DNA from: Chryseobacterium paludis
Lineage (GTDB): Bacteria; Bacteroidota; Bacteroidia; Flavobacteriales; Weeksellaceae
Assembly: GCF_025403485.1 (NCBI RefSeq)
Contig: NZ_CP099966.1
Span: 2,480,001 to 2,544,000 of the forward strand
Reading direction: 5' to 3'
Length of the DNA stretch: 64,000 nt
Positions 7,990 to 16,774 of this stretch are shown here, piece after piece. Both the position numbers and the translations under genes were made by a program. The number at the start of each line of letters is the position of its first letter. Position 1 is the first letter of the stretch. The notes under the pieces were generated by a model. The model was not told the DNA's origin. It was given only the letters and a program-made list of their open reading frames with translations, and searched no databases.

Positions 7990-9180
7990 ATGATTTTACA
8001 AAAATTAACTGTATTAACCTTTATGGTTATTAATATAATTGCGGCGGCACAGAACAATAAGAAAGAGATGTCAAAGCTTATTCGAAATGAATTTGAATTT
8101 GCTGAAAAGCAATATAAATATTTGATAAAATCTGTCCCTCCAGATAAAATGCCCCAATCTTATAATGCTTCTTCGAATAAAATTACGACCAGAGATATTA
8201 CCTGGTGGTGTTCAGGATTTTATCCGGGTTCATTATGGATGATCTATGAACAGACTAATGATCCAGAGATAAAAAAAGAAGCGGAAAGAACTTTAAAAAT
8301 AATCGAACCTAATAAAACATTTACCCGCGATCATGATTTGGGGTTTATGATGTTCAGTAGTTTTGGCAATGCATACAGAATTACTAAAGATCCTGCTTAT
8401 AAAGAAGTGATCTTAACATCTGCGGAGTCTTTATCTACAAGGTTTAAACCTGGAATGCAGGCTATCTTGTCTTGGGATAAAATGGCAGATTTCAAAGGAC
8501 CAGTGATCATTGATAATATGATGAATCTGGAACTGCTGATGTGGGCCGCCAAAAATGGAGGTAGTAAAAAAACTGAAGAAATAGCTATTACTCATGCTAA
8601 TACAACGATAAAAAACCATTTCCGTCCTGATTACAGTTCATATCATGTTATCGATTATGATGTAAATACGGGTAAGGTTTTAGGGAAAAAAACTTTTCAG
8701 GGTTATTCAGATTCTTCCGCCTGGGCACGAGGGCAAGGATGGGCTCTATATGGTTATACGATGATGTATCGATTTACAAAAAATGAAAAATATTTAAACC
8801 AGGCTCGTCATATTGCAAAATTTATTCTGAACAATCCTACTCTTCCAGAGGATAAAATTCCATATTGGGATTTCAACGATCCAAAAATTCCAGAAGTTCC
8901 CCGCGATGCTTCTGCTGGTGCTATCATAGCCTCGGCACTTTTGGAGTTAGGTCAATATGTAGAAAAAGATGAAAGAGCAAACTATGCAGATGCAGCCCGC
9001 CAAATGATAGTGAGTTTATCTGGAGATAAGTACCGTTCACAATTAGGCGAGAATGGTGGTTTTCTTCTAAAGCACAGCACAGGAGGCTTACCTCTTAATT
9101 CAGAGATTGATGTTCCGCTAATTTATGCAGATTATTATTTTCTGGAAGCTTTGAAAAGATATAAAGACTGGTATCTATAA
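7990..9180 (+). CDS. glycoside hydrolase family 88 (unsaturated glucuronyl hydrolase)
   Basis: The 396-residue product starts with a signal peptide (about 20 residues) followed by an alpha/alpha-barrel of the GH88 type: WWCSGFYPGSLWMIYE, HDLGF with Asp116, IIDNMMN with Asp175, DSSAWARGQGWALYGY and PRDASAGAI. Asp116 and Asp175 match the two catalytic aspartates of Bacillus UGL. The family removes 4,5-unsaturated uronic acid from oligosaccharides made by polysaccharide lyases by hydrating the double bond. It is followed 14 bp later by a DUF4861 gene, which fits a two-gene saccharide-degradation unit. The exact substrate (glycosaminoglycan, gellan, pectin-like or other) cannot be told from sequence. 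Confidence 0.92.
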   Translation: MILQKLTVLTFMVINIIAAAQNNKKEMSKLIRNEFEFAEKQYKYLIKSVPPDKMPQSYNASSNKITTRDITWWCSGFYPGSLWMIYEQTNDPEIKKEAERTLKIIEPNKTFTRDHDLGFMMFSSFGNAYRITKDPAYKEVILTSAESLSTRFKPGMQAILSWDKMADFKGPVIIDNMMNLELLMWAAKNGGSKKTEEIAITHANTTIKNHFRPDYSSYHVIDYDVNTGKVLGKKTFQGYSDSSAWARGQGWALYGYTMMYRFTKNEKYLNQARHIAKFILNNPTLPEDKIPYWDFNDPKIPEVPRDASAGAIIASALLELGQYVEKDERANYADAARQMIVSLSGDKYRSQLGENGGFLLKHSTGGLPLNSEIDVPLIYADYYFLEALKRYKDWYL

Positions 9181-9194
9181 TAAATTCATTTTTA

Positions 9195-10301
9195 ATGAAA
9201 GCAATACAATGGGTTATAGTAATGGTAGGCATAGGATCATTGGTTCATGCACAACAATCTACAATACTATTGAAACTACAGCTTAAAAACAGCCTCGATC
9301 TTCAGCGTAATACACAGTCAATAGAAATCCCGTTGAAAAAGGTTAAACTTCTTATTGGTAAAACTTTCAGGATCAAAGAAACGTCTACAGGTAAGGAAAT
9401 ACCTTATCAATGGCTCAAGAACGGTGATCTTCTTGTTCAGGGTGATTTTACAGCTAAAGAAACAAAAAAAATAGAATTCTCTCAAACGCCATCACAATCC
9501 TTAAGCAATATGGTGTACGGAAGATTTATACCTGAACGTTTAGGAGATTTCGCCTGGGAAAATGATAAGATCGCCTTCCGTATGTATGGTAAAGAATTGG
9601 AAAAAGTTCCTGAACAAAATGGATGGGGAATGGACGCATGGGCTAAAAGAACCGACCTAATGGTAATCAATGAATGGTACAAATTAAATAATTATCATGA
9701 GGATAATGGAGATGGTTTAGATTTTTTTCAGGTTGGAAAAACCTTAGGAGCCGGAGACATTTTACCTTACATCAGTGGAGAGTTTGTTTATCTTGGAAAT
9801 TATACTTCATACAAAATTCTGGAGGAAGGACCTCTACGTTTTACTTTTGAGCTTACCTATCCTCAAGTAGAAAAAGGTGGTTACGAAATTTCTGTTGTCA
9901 AAAGAATTAGTCTCGATGCAGGCTCTCAACTTAACAAGTCTGTAGCTACCTATCACTTTTCAGGCAGACAAACGCTTCCTGTTTTCGCTGGAATTGTTCA
10001 TTGGGATGGCAAAGGTGAAAAGGTAGCAGACCAGAATAATCATTTAGCTGCTTACTGGCCTGAGAATTCAAAAAACGGGATTGTAGGAACAGGGATGCTT
10101 TTTCCTTACGCTAACTATTATATTGTAGATAAGAATAAACATTTAGGATCAGAAATTATTTTGAGTAATAAACAATCTGTGACCTTTTACGCAGGAGCCG
10201 CATGGGATAAAGCAGGAGAAATTACTTCCGCTAAGGATTGGGAAAAATATCTTCAGGAGTTTTACCTAAAACTTAAATATCCAATACAGGTTTCCAAATA
10301 A
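9195..10301 (+). CDS. DUF4861 family secreted protein
   Basis: The 368-residue product has a signal peptide ending near VHAQ (residue 19-20) and a beta-sandwich-like body with WGMDAWAKR, the DGLDFFQVGKTLGAGD segment and FAGIVHWDGKGE, all features I associate with DUF4861. This family usually sits next to GH88/GH105 or polysaccharide lyase genes and is thought to act on uronate-containing glycans; its chemistry is not established to my knowledge. The 14-bp gap to the GH88 gene implies co-transcription. A 22-bp palindrome follows the stop. The family assignment rests on recall of its motifs and context. Confidence 0.78.
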   Translation: MKAIQWVIVMVGIGSLVHAQQSTILLKLQLKNSLDLQRNTQSIEIPLKKVKLLIGKTFRIKETSTGKEIPYQWLKNGDLLVQGDFTAKETKKIEFSQTPSQSLSNMVYGRFIPERLGDFAWENDKIAFRMYGKELEKVPEQNGWGMDAWAKRTDLMVINEWYKLNNYHEDNGDGLDFFQVGKTLGAGDILPYISGEFVYLGNYTSYKILEEGPLRFTFELTYPQVEKGGYEISVVKRISLDAGSQLNKSVATYHFSGRQTLPVFAGIVHWDGKGEKVADQNNHLAAYWPENSKNGIVGTGMLFPYANYYIVDKNKHLGSEIILSNKQSVTFYAGAAWDKAGEITSAKDWEKYLQEFYLKLKYPIQVSK

Positions 10302-10310
10302 TAAAACAAA

Positions 10311-10332
10311 ATCCTGATCAATTGATCAGGAT
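10311..10332. terminator. perfect 22-bp palindrome between convergent genes
   Basis: ATCCTGATCAA and its exact complement lie back to back 9 bp after the DUF4861 stop. Position suggests a transcript end, but there is no good T run, and a centre without a loop is unusual for a terminator. Confidence 0.5.
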
Positions 10333-10409
10333 CTGTCTGTTTGAATAATATGAGATATTGTTCAAACCATAATTGAGTTATAATGAATGTTTTGGTGTCG
10401 TTTGTCATA

Positions 10410-11111
10410 CTAATTACACATGGTAAGAAACTGATGGCTCATCTGTACTTTGAATCTGGCATCTGATTTTAACTTACTATAAATCGTAGCTTCTATAGCC
10501 TGTACAGCTTTTAGTTTCTGATCAATGAAATTAGCAATCTGTACCACAGAGAAAATAAAATCTCTATATACTGCAATATTAACCGTTTGTCCGTAACAAG
10601 GTAAATAAGCCTTTAAAAAGGGAATTGTCTGCTGATGGAGGTTATAATTCACACAATAACCGGCTCCTTCTTTAGAAGTAATAATTTCATAATTATTAAT
10701 ATAATCAAGAACATTTTCTTCTTTTGGAGAAATCGATTTTTTTGTAAAATGACGATTAACTTTATCCAGAATATGTTGAGCATATTCCATCATCGTAATT
10801 GTTTTCCATTCAAAAACATGATTGATATTGTTTTTACTGTTCTTCTTTTCTTTTCCATTTTCACAACTGGTACAAAAGGAAAGACCAATCTTTTCATAAT
10901 ATGGAAAAAAACAATCTTTGATCTGAATGGAAGCATCAGTCTGAACTCTGTCATTTCCAAAATTATAATACAAATAAGGACGATACATATCTGTGAAGCT
11001 TTTCAGAAAATCAATTTCACTGGTATTGTGATACTCTTCAAACCATTTTTCAAGGTTATCGTAATAATGACTTTCAAACTCTTTATAACTTAAGTAAAAC
11101 GGCAATTCCAT
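10410..11111 (-). CDS. hypothetical protein with CxxC pair
   Basis: I do not recognise this 233-residue protein. It has no signal peptide or membrane helix. It is rich in aromatic residues at the N-terminus, has a CTSC pair near residue 80 followed by a short charged stretch, two more cysteines in the middle (GYC, PCYG), and a helical C-terminus ending in a methionine/cysteine-rich tail. It stands alone: convergent with the DUF4861 gene and 108 bp from the end of the M20 peptidase gene upstream. The CxxC could bind metal or be redox-active, but there is no second clear CxxC. Confidence 0.65.
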   Translation of the reverse strand: MELPFYLSYKEFESHYYDNLEKWFEEYHNTSEIDFLKSFTDMYRPYLYYNFGNDRVQTDASIQIKDCFFPYYEKIGLSFCTSCENGKEKKNSKNNINHVFEWKTITMMEYAQHILDKVNRHFTKKSISPKEENVLDYINNYEIITSKEGAGYCVNYNLHQQTIPFLKAYLPCYGQTVNIAVYRDFIFSVVQIANFIDQKLKAVQAIEATIYSKLKSDARFKVQMSHQFLTMCN

Positions 11112-11219
11112 AGCTTTATATTTTGGTGAGACAAAGCTATTTCAGTAATGCGACAAAACTTGACGTGTTATTATTAATTTAAAAAAATTAATTAGTGAAA
11201 AATGAGAAGATGAAACTAT

Positions 11220-12752
11220 TTATTTGTCATAGTTTTTCATAATATACTCAAAGTACTGAATCATTTTCATATAATTTTCTATGCTTATATATTCGTTGGT
11301 ACTGTGAATACTCTGCTTTTCTGCATCAGTGATCTTTATTGGCATGAATCTATAGACATTCTTACTAACGATCTGATATTTATAAGCATCCGTTCCGGCC
11401 ATTGTGAGATATGGTGTGGTAATAGCATTCGGGTAAATCTGCTTAATACCTTCCTGAATTAGTTGATAGGCTTTAACATTTGTAGGCGACACAGCAGAAG
11501 CTTCCCTTGTATTATCAATCTCCTCTACTTCAACATCAAAACCTTTTGTAGCTTTTTTAATATGATCCCTGATGTCTTTAACGGAGTCTCCTGAAAGAAG
11601 TCTGAAATTAACAACAAATTCAACTTCCGGAGAAAGTACATTCGTTCCATCACTACCTTTCATCATGGTAAGAGCTGTTGTAGAGCGAATTAAAGCATTC
11701 GTAGAATTATTCTTGGCAAGTTGGGAAAGTAATACCGATTTTAAAAGCCATTGATTGGAAATAGCAAGTCTATTTACAAAAGGCATTGTTCCACCAATAT
11801 TATCAAAAAATTCCTTTATTAAAGGAGTAATCATGGGTTTCATCTGATCTTCTTCCAACCTCTGCATAATAACCGCCGCTTTACCAATAGCACTTTGCAT
11901 AGGAGGCATGGAAGAATGGCCGCCTAAACCTTTTACCTTTATTTTTGCAGAGAGAAATCCTTTTTCAGCGCATCCCACTACCGCTACATCAGAATCTATT
12001 CCTTTAATACTTCCTTTCTGTAATATTAAACCTCCTTCATCATAGACGGCATCAAACTTCAATCCTTTTTCTTTAAAGTGTTTGGCAATCTGCTTTGCTC
12101 CCTTTCTTCCTCCAACTTCTTCATCAAATCCCAAAGCCAGATAAATATCCCGTTGTGGAAGTGCCCCGCTTTTAATCATATTGGTAAGAGATTCCATCAA
12201 AGAAAATAACATTCCCTTCATATCTATCGCACCTCTTCCATAGATCCTCCCATCAGCAACTGCTCCCGAAAAAGGTGCATAATCCCAATCTTCCGATACT
12301 TTTGTTACCGCAGGTAAAGCCTTATCATTAGGCCTGAAAATATCTTGTGCATTATTTTTGATGTCAGCGTCTCCGGGAGGAACGACATCCATATGTGATA
12401 AAAAAAGAATAGGTTCAAGATCTGGTTTACTCCCTTTTAACTTAAAAACCAATCCATATTTATTCACTTCATAGTTTTCTGTATTCTGATATACTAAAGG
12501 ATAAGATTTTTTCAGATATTCTTTAAACTGATCAAATGGTGCATAATTGAAAACATCCAAATCACCTGCTGATACAGTTGGAACTTTTATTCCGCCTGAA
12601 AGCCTTTGGATTGCAGAATCATTTTTCACCCATTTTACTTCAGCAACTGTGGTTGTATTATTTTTCTTAAATGGATAGGTAAAAGTTTTAATCAGAAGTA
12701 TTGCTACCAAAATAATTACAATACTTAAAATTGCTAAAAAGAATTTTTTCAT
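11220..12752 (-). CDS. M20 family metallopeptidase (carboxypeptidase S-like)
   Basis: The 510-residue product starts with a membrane helix (residues about 4-24) and then shows the M20 dimetal site: LSHMDVVPPGD (His/Asp), GRGAIDMKG (bridging Asp), DEEVGG (catalytic and metal Glu), and a late IHSTNEYIS His. The insertion domain that mediates dimerisation lies between. Family members remove C-terminal residues or act on dipeptides or N-acyl amino acids. The length and N-terminal anchor resemble Gly-X carboxypeptidase/CPS1, so it is probably periplasmic and membrane-tethered. All expected metal ligands are present. Transcribed in the same direction as the TPR/AraC regulator gene 107 bp upstream. 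Confidence 0.9.
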   Translation of the reverse strand: MKKFFLAILSIVIILVAILLIKTFTYPFKKNNTTTVAEVKWVKNDSAIQRLSGGIKVPTVSAGDLDVFNYAPFDQFKEYLKKSYPLVYQNTENYEVNKYGLVFKLKGSKPDLEPILFLSHMDVVPPGDADIKNNAQDIFRPNDKALPAVTKVSEDWDYAPFSGAVADGRIYGRGAIDMKGMLFSLMESLTNMIKSGALPQRDIYLALGFDEEVGGRKGAKQIAKHFKEKGLKFDAVYDEGGLILQKGSIKGIDSDVAVVGCAEKGFLSAKIKVKGLGGHSSMPPMQSAIGKAAVIMQRLEEDQMKPMITPLIKEFFDNIGGTMPFVNRLAISNQWLLKSVLLSQLAKNNSTNALIRSTTALTMMKGSDGTNVLSPEVEFVVNFRLLSGDSVKDIRDHIKKATKGFDVEVEEIDNTREASAVSPTNVKAYQLIQEGIKQIYPNAITTPYLTMAGTDAYKYQIVSKNVYRFMPIKITDAEKQSIHSTNEYISIENYMKMIQYFEYIMKNYDK

Positions 12753-12859
12753 GATAATTTGGTTTTGTGATGGCTTTCCAATAAATATAACAAAGATATT
12801 TCTATTAAAAAAACTTAGAATACAAGACCAACCTTCAATGACGTTCGAATAATAAATAT

Positions 12860-14590
12860 TTAAATAGGATTAAAAGCCGAAAAATTATTCTTGTTATCAA
12901 GTTCCTGTCTCCTTTTCCTGATAAAATCTGTTGGACGGATTCCATTAATTTCATAAAACAAATCTGAAAAATTTTGTCTGGAAGCTATACCACATTCTTT
13001 AGCTAACGTTTCAATTCTATATTTAAGATATTCTTTATTTTCAAATAGCTGTCTGGTTATATAATTGATCCTAAGCTCACTTAAATACTTATTGAAATTC
13101 ATCCCCTTGCAATCATTAATCACCTGTGAAAGGTAGTTGGAATTGGTTCCCATTTGGCCGGCAAGTTTATTAATAGTAAGCCCTTTCTGAGTATATTCCT
13201 TCTTGTCTTCAAAAATTTTTAATTTTCGAAGTAATTCTTCTACTTTGTTTTCATCTAATCCTGTTTTTTTCTCTTCTGTCTCTATAGGCACAAGAGATTT
13301 CTCAAAAATCAAATTCTGTTGTAGGCTAAATTTTTCTTCTAAAATAATATATTTTCGTTGTACATCCTTTTCTCTTCTGTACCTTATAATCAATAAAATT
13401 GCAAGCAGAACAGCCAATAAAATCAGGCCAACAATAATAGATCTTCCCCATGAGTTCGCCTTCTCTAATTTACTCTTTTCTTCAAGCAGCGTTTTTGTAT
13501 CAAACTCTTTATGGATCTTGTTTGATAAGTAAATAAAATCTCTTGAGATAATACTGTCCGCTTTTAAAAGCTGGCTGGTAAAATATAATTGTTGTCCCTG
13601 ATCTCCTTCTTTTTTATAATGCTTGATCAATATCTCATAATTCTCTCTGAGTTCAGGAAGGATAAACTGATGCTTTTGAAAAATTGAATCTACTTTTTTG
13701 AAATATGAAATTGACTCTGCATTATTTTTTAACCCTGCATAACTTTTACCAACGTAAAAATAATCTACAGAAAGTCTGGCAAAATCTCCACTTTTCTTAA
13801 TCGGAGGAATTGATTCTTTTAAGTATTCTGTTGCGGCTAAATATTCGCTGTCATCATATTCTAAAATCCCCTTAGAAAGTAGGAAGTAGCCTTTTTCCTG
13901 TTCATAATCACTATCACTGCCTGCTTCTTCAAGTCCTGTCTCAATTGCTAAGGTTGCCTGATCTGGCTTTTTTAGGTTACGATAACAAATAATCAGCTGA
14001 TGAAGACTATTAAGATAACCTTTCTTATTGTTATAAACTTCGTTGGGATGTAAACCCGATTTGGATTTAGGATTATAATAATCAATGCATTGCTCAAACA
14101 ATTTTGAGGCTTCTTCGTAATATCCCAAATAACTTTTTACAACCCCAATATGATATAAATTCTGATATTTTAAAAAATCGTTCTTTGTATTTTTAGAATA
14201 CTCATAGGCTTTAAGGTATTCATTAAGTGCTGCCTGAAACCTCTTGTAGTGATAATAATATACCACACCCTTTTCCAGATACGCCGTGCTAATCAGATCC
14301 CTATCTCCTGATAGCTTCGCTGCCCATATTGTACTATCTGCGTAGATAAGCTTTTTCTCATTGGAAGAAGCATAAAATACACCGTCTTTATATCCCTGAA
14401 CTAGCTTATCATAATTCTTCTCTCTTTTCGCTTTATTAATATAAGGTTGAATAAATGGAAATGCTTCCGTATTATTTTCTTCGAAATTTTCGTATTTAAC
14501 TCTCAACTTATAATAATCGCTATACCCTTCTTGGGAAAAGAAAAGTTTAAAAATTACTAAAAAGATTATAAAAAGTAGCTTTTTGATCAC
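12860..14590 (-). CDS. membrane-bound TPR/AraC-type transcriptional regulator
   Basis: The 576-residue product has a signal peptide, a periplasmic array of TPR-like helices (about residues 30-370), one membrane helix at about 388-410 followed by RYRRE, and a cytoplasmic C-terminal AraC-type helix-turn-helix (about 465-560; KLAGQMGTNSNYLSQVIND and LAKECGIASRQNFSDLFYEI contain the two recognition helices). This architecture is common in Flavobacteriia: a periplasmic sensor directly coupled to DNA binding, without a kinase. The ligand is unknown. Neighbours are an M20 peptidase downstream and a small lipoprotein divergent. Confidence 0.88.
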   Translation of the reverse strand: MIKKLLFIIFLVIFKLFFSQEGYSDYYKLRVKYENFEENNTEAFPFIQPYINKAKREKNYDKLVQGYKDGVFYASSNEKKLIYADSTIWAAKLSGDRDLISTAYLEKGVVYYYHYKRFQAALNEYLKAYEYSKNTKNDFLKYQNLYHIGVVKSYLGYYEEASKLFEQCIDYYNPKSKSGLHPNEVYNNKKGYLNSLHQLIICYRNLKKPDQATLAIETGLEEAGSDSDYEQEKGYFLLSKGILEYDDSEYLAATEYLKESIPPIKKSGDFARLSVDYFYVGKSYAGLKNNAESISYFKKVDSIFQKHQFILPELRENYEILIKHYKKEGDQGQQLYFTSQLLKADSIISRDFIYLSNKIHKEFDTKTLLEEKSKLEKANSWGRSIIVGLILLAVLLAILLIIRYRREKDVQRKYIILEEKFSLQQNLIFEKSLVPIETEEKKTGLDENKVEELLRKLKIFEDKKEYTQKGLTINKLAGQMGTNSNYLSQVINDCKGMNFNKYLSELRINYITRQLFENKEYLKYRIETLAKECGIASRQNFSDLFYEINGIRPTDFIRKRRQELDNKNNFSAFNPI

Positions 14591-14873
14591 ATTGAATGAT
14601 TAATGGTGCCTATATAGTAATCAAAAATACACAAAATCATTTAAATCTTATCAAACATTCATGAATTAATACCTCCCATTCTAAAATCAAAAAACAAACA
14701 TACAATAGGCTGTATATCAACTATTTATAATTGTCCTTATTTACGAATTAGGACGTCTTAATTGCCGAATAGAGACAACAAGTACTTTTTTATGTCATTT
14801 TATGCATATAATTTCGAACTCAGAATTCTGAATGATAAACCTGGCCGGGATAACCTTTTAACTCTGAAATATT

Positions 14874-15098
14874 ATGAAAAAGATTATCTCATTAAAAACA
14901 TTTCCACTACTAATTGTAATAGCAATGACATTAGGTGCTTGCAGACAGGATGATGAAAATGATTTTCAAAAGGCAAAAACAAGTGTTATTGACAGTAAAA
15001 TAACGAACACTAATCAATTAAAAACGACCAATGATGAGAATCTGAAAGAAACAGATCCACCCGTAAAGAATGGAACTCATTGGAAAGCCCAACAGTAA
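14874..15098 (+). CDS. small lipoprotein, function unknown
   Basis: The 74-residue product has a lipoprotein signal peptide with lipobox LGAC (Cys23) followed by an acidic, Asn/Thr/Lys-rich region and a conserved-looking C-terminus DPPVKNGTHWK. I recall similar short Chryseobacterium lipoproteins with a PPVKNGTHW tail but no function. It is divergent from the TPR/AraC regulator gene, so the regulator might control it; this is inference. The overlapping frame starting at 14762 lacks any signal or domain and is rejected. Confidence 0.7.
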   Translation: MKKIISLKTFPLLIVIAMTLGACRQDDENDFQKAKTSVIDSKITNTNQLKTTNDENLKETDPPVKNGTHWKAQQ

Positions 15099-15179
15099 TA
15101 CAAATAAGGTATTCTGGGATTACTAAGAACTAACAACCATGTTTATATATAATTTAGTTGCTATATGCAGGTAAATTGC

Positions 15180-15211
15180 AAAGGACTCAGTTTAATTACC
15201 GAGTCCTTTTT
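15180..15211 (+). terminator. terminator downstream of small lipoprotein gene
   Basis: AAAGGACTC and GAGTCCTTT form a 9-bp stem followed by a T run, 80 bp after the lipoprotein stop. Confidence 0.8.
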
Positions 15212-15256
15212 CTATACTTAAAGTTATCAGAAAACTGGCTTATTCAATTGCAGAGC

Positions 15257-15285
15257 AAAAAAAGAGACTGTCTTTCGACAGTCTC
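15257..15285 (-). terminator. terminator of the RND efflux operon
   Basis: GAGACTGTC and GACAGTCTC form a perfect 9-bp stem with a 4-base loop. On the minus strand it is followed by seven Ts, 31 bp after the stop of the outer-membrane factor gene. Confidence 0.9.
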
Positions 15286-15316
15286 CTTCTATTAAAAAAA
15301 CATTAAGGATTTATAA

Positions 15317-16774
15317 TCACTTCCAGCCTCCGCCTAAGCTCTTATAAATATCAACAACTGTACTCAGCTGTTTTTCTTTAGCTTCTACCAATTCCATTTT
15401 GGCATCCAAAGCGTCTCTTTGATTTAAAAGTACCTCAAGGTAGTCTGCTCTTGAATTTCTGAATAATTGATTGGCAATATCGATTGACTGATCTAAAGCC
15501 TGTGTTTCCTCAGATTTCAGCTTATAATATTGGTCTATATTTTTAACCTTCGACATTAAGTTTGCAACATCCAGATAAGCATTTAGAATGGTTTTATCGT
15601 ACTCATATAATGCCTGGATCTGTTTTGCATCGGCCGTCTGAAAATTAGCTTTAATCGCAGTTTTATTAATCAGAGGTCCCGCTACTTCACCTACTAGATT
15701 ATAGGCAATAGATTCTGGCATTTTCACGAGATATGATGGCTTGAATGCCTCCAATCCCAATGTTGCAGAAATTTCCAAAGAAGGATAAAATTCCTTTCTT
15801 GCTGCCTCTACATCTAATTTCGCAGATTTTAATTCCAGTTCAGCTTGTTTTATATCCGGGCGATTTGCTAATAACTGCGCAGGAATACCTGTATAAACTG
15901 TTTGCGGAATTGTTGACATAAAGCTTTCTTTTGTTCTCACAATCGGCTGTGGGAATCTTCCTAAAAGTGCATTGATCCCATTTTCTTTTTCGGTGATCTG
16001 CTGACGGATTGTATACTCTGTTGCTTTGGATTTAGCCAGTTCGGCTTCAAATTTCTTTACCGCTAATTCCGTAGCCGCTGCCGCTTGTTTCTGTATTTTA
16101 GAGATCTCTAAGGCTTTCTCCTGAAGCTTAATATACTGTTGAATAATATCCAACTGGTTATCAAGAGACAACAACTCGTAATAATTATCAGCTACTTCCT
16201 CAATAAGGTTCGAAAGAATAAAATTCTTTCCTTCAACTGTAGATAAATAGTGGGCAACTGCCGATTCTTTCTCAGTTCTCAATTTTTTCCAGATATCAAT
16301 TTCCCAGTTAGCCATTAATCCACCTTCAAAATTCCCCAATGGATCCGGCATTTCTCGACCTGGTTCAATCTCTGTAGTAGCATCACCAGCTCCTTCACTG
16401 GTATAACGACCGGATTTTTTCACTCCAGCTCCTATTGTGGCTGCCACAGTTGGGCTTAGCTTTCCTTTTTTATAAAGGACTCCGCTTTTTGCAATTTCAA
16501 TTTCCTGTAAAGTAATCAATAGTTCCTGATTATTTTTCAGGGCAGTTTCTATTAAGCTTACTAAGTTTGGATCTGTAAAAAACTGTCTCCAGGGTGTTGT
16601 TCCGCTATTGGAATTAGCATCCTGCTGCTCGTTTTCTCCAAAATTCTGAGGTAAATTTTCTTTTACCTCGTCTTTTATAACGGTCGCCATTGGAGCTTTA
16701 CAACTTGCTACAACAAGTGATAATGCAATGGCTGTAAGAATTGATTTAATCTTCAAATTTTCCATCATGTTCAT
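15317..16774 (-). CDS. RND efflux outer-membrane lipoprotein (TolC/OprM/NodT family)
   Basis: The 485-residue product has a lipobox VVASC near residue 25, then two outer-membrane-efflux-protein repeats rich in long helices (ELLITLQEIEIAKSG, ANRPDIKQAELELKSAKLDVEAARKEFYPSL), the usual NodT/OprM layout and length. It forms the trimeric exit channel of the tripartite pump. Its start overlaps the end of the pump gene by up to 29 bp; Met3 or Met4 (16768, 16765) are equally possible starts. It is the last gene of the adaptor-pump-channel operon, ended by a strong hairpin. Confidence 0.93.
   Translation of the reverse strand: MNMMENLKIKSILTAIALSLVVASCKAPMATVIKDEVKENLPQNFGENEQQDANSNSGTTPWRQFFTDPNLVSLIETALKNNQELLITLQEIEIAKSGVLYKKGKLSPTVAATIGAGVKKSGRYTSEGAGDATTEIEPGREMPDPLGNFEGGLMANWEIDIWKKLRTEKESAVAHYLSTVEGKNFILSNLIEEVADNYYELLSLDNQLDIIQQYIKLQEKALEISKIQKQAAAATELAVKKFEAELAKSKATEYTIRQQITEKENGINALLGRFPQPIVRTKESFMSTIPQTVYTGIPAQLLANRPDIKQAELELKSAKLDVEAARKEFYPSLEISATLGLEAFKPSYLVKMPESIAYNLVGEVAGPLINKTAIKANFQTADAKQIQALYEYDKTILNAYLDVANLMSKVKNIDQYYKLKSEETQALDQSIDIANQLFRNSRADYLEVLLNQRDALDAKMELVEAKEKQLSTVVDIYKSLGGGWK

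Noticed and set aside
14762-14953. 63-codon frame overlapping the small lipoprotein
   Set aside because: The lipoprotein frame has a clean signal and lipobox; this one has neither.
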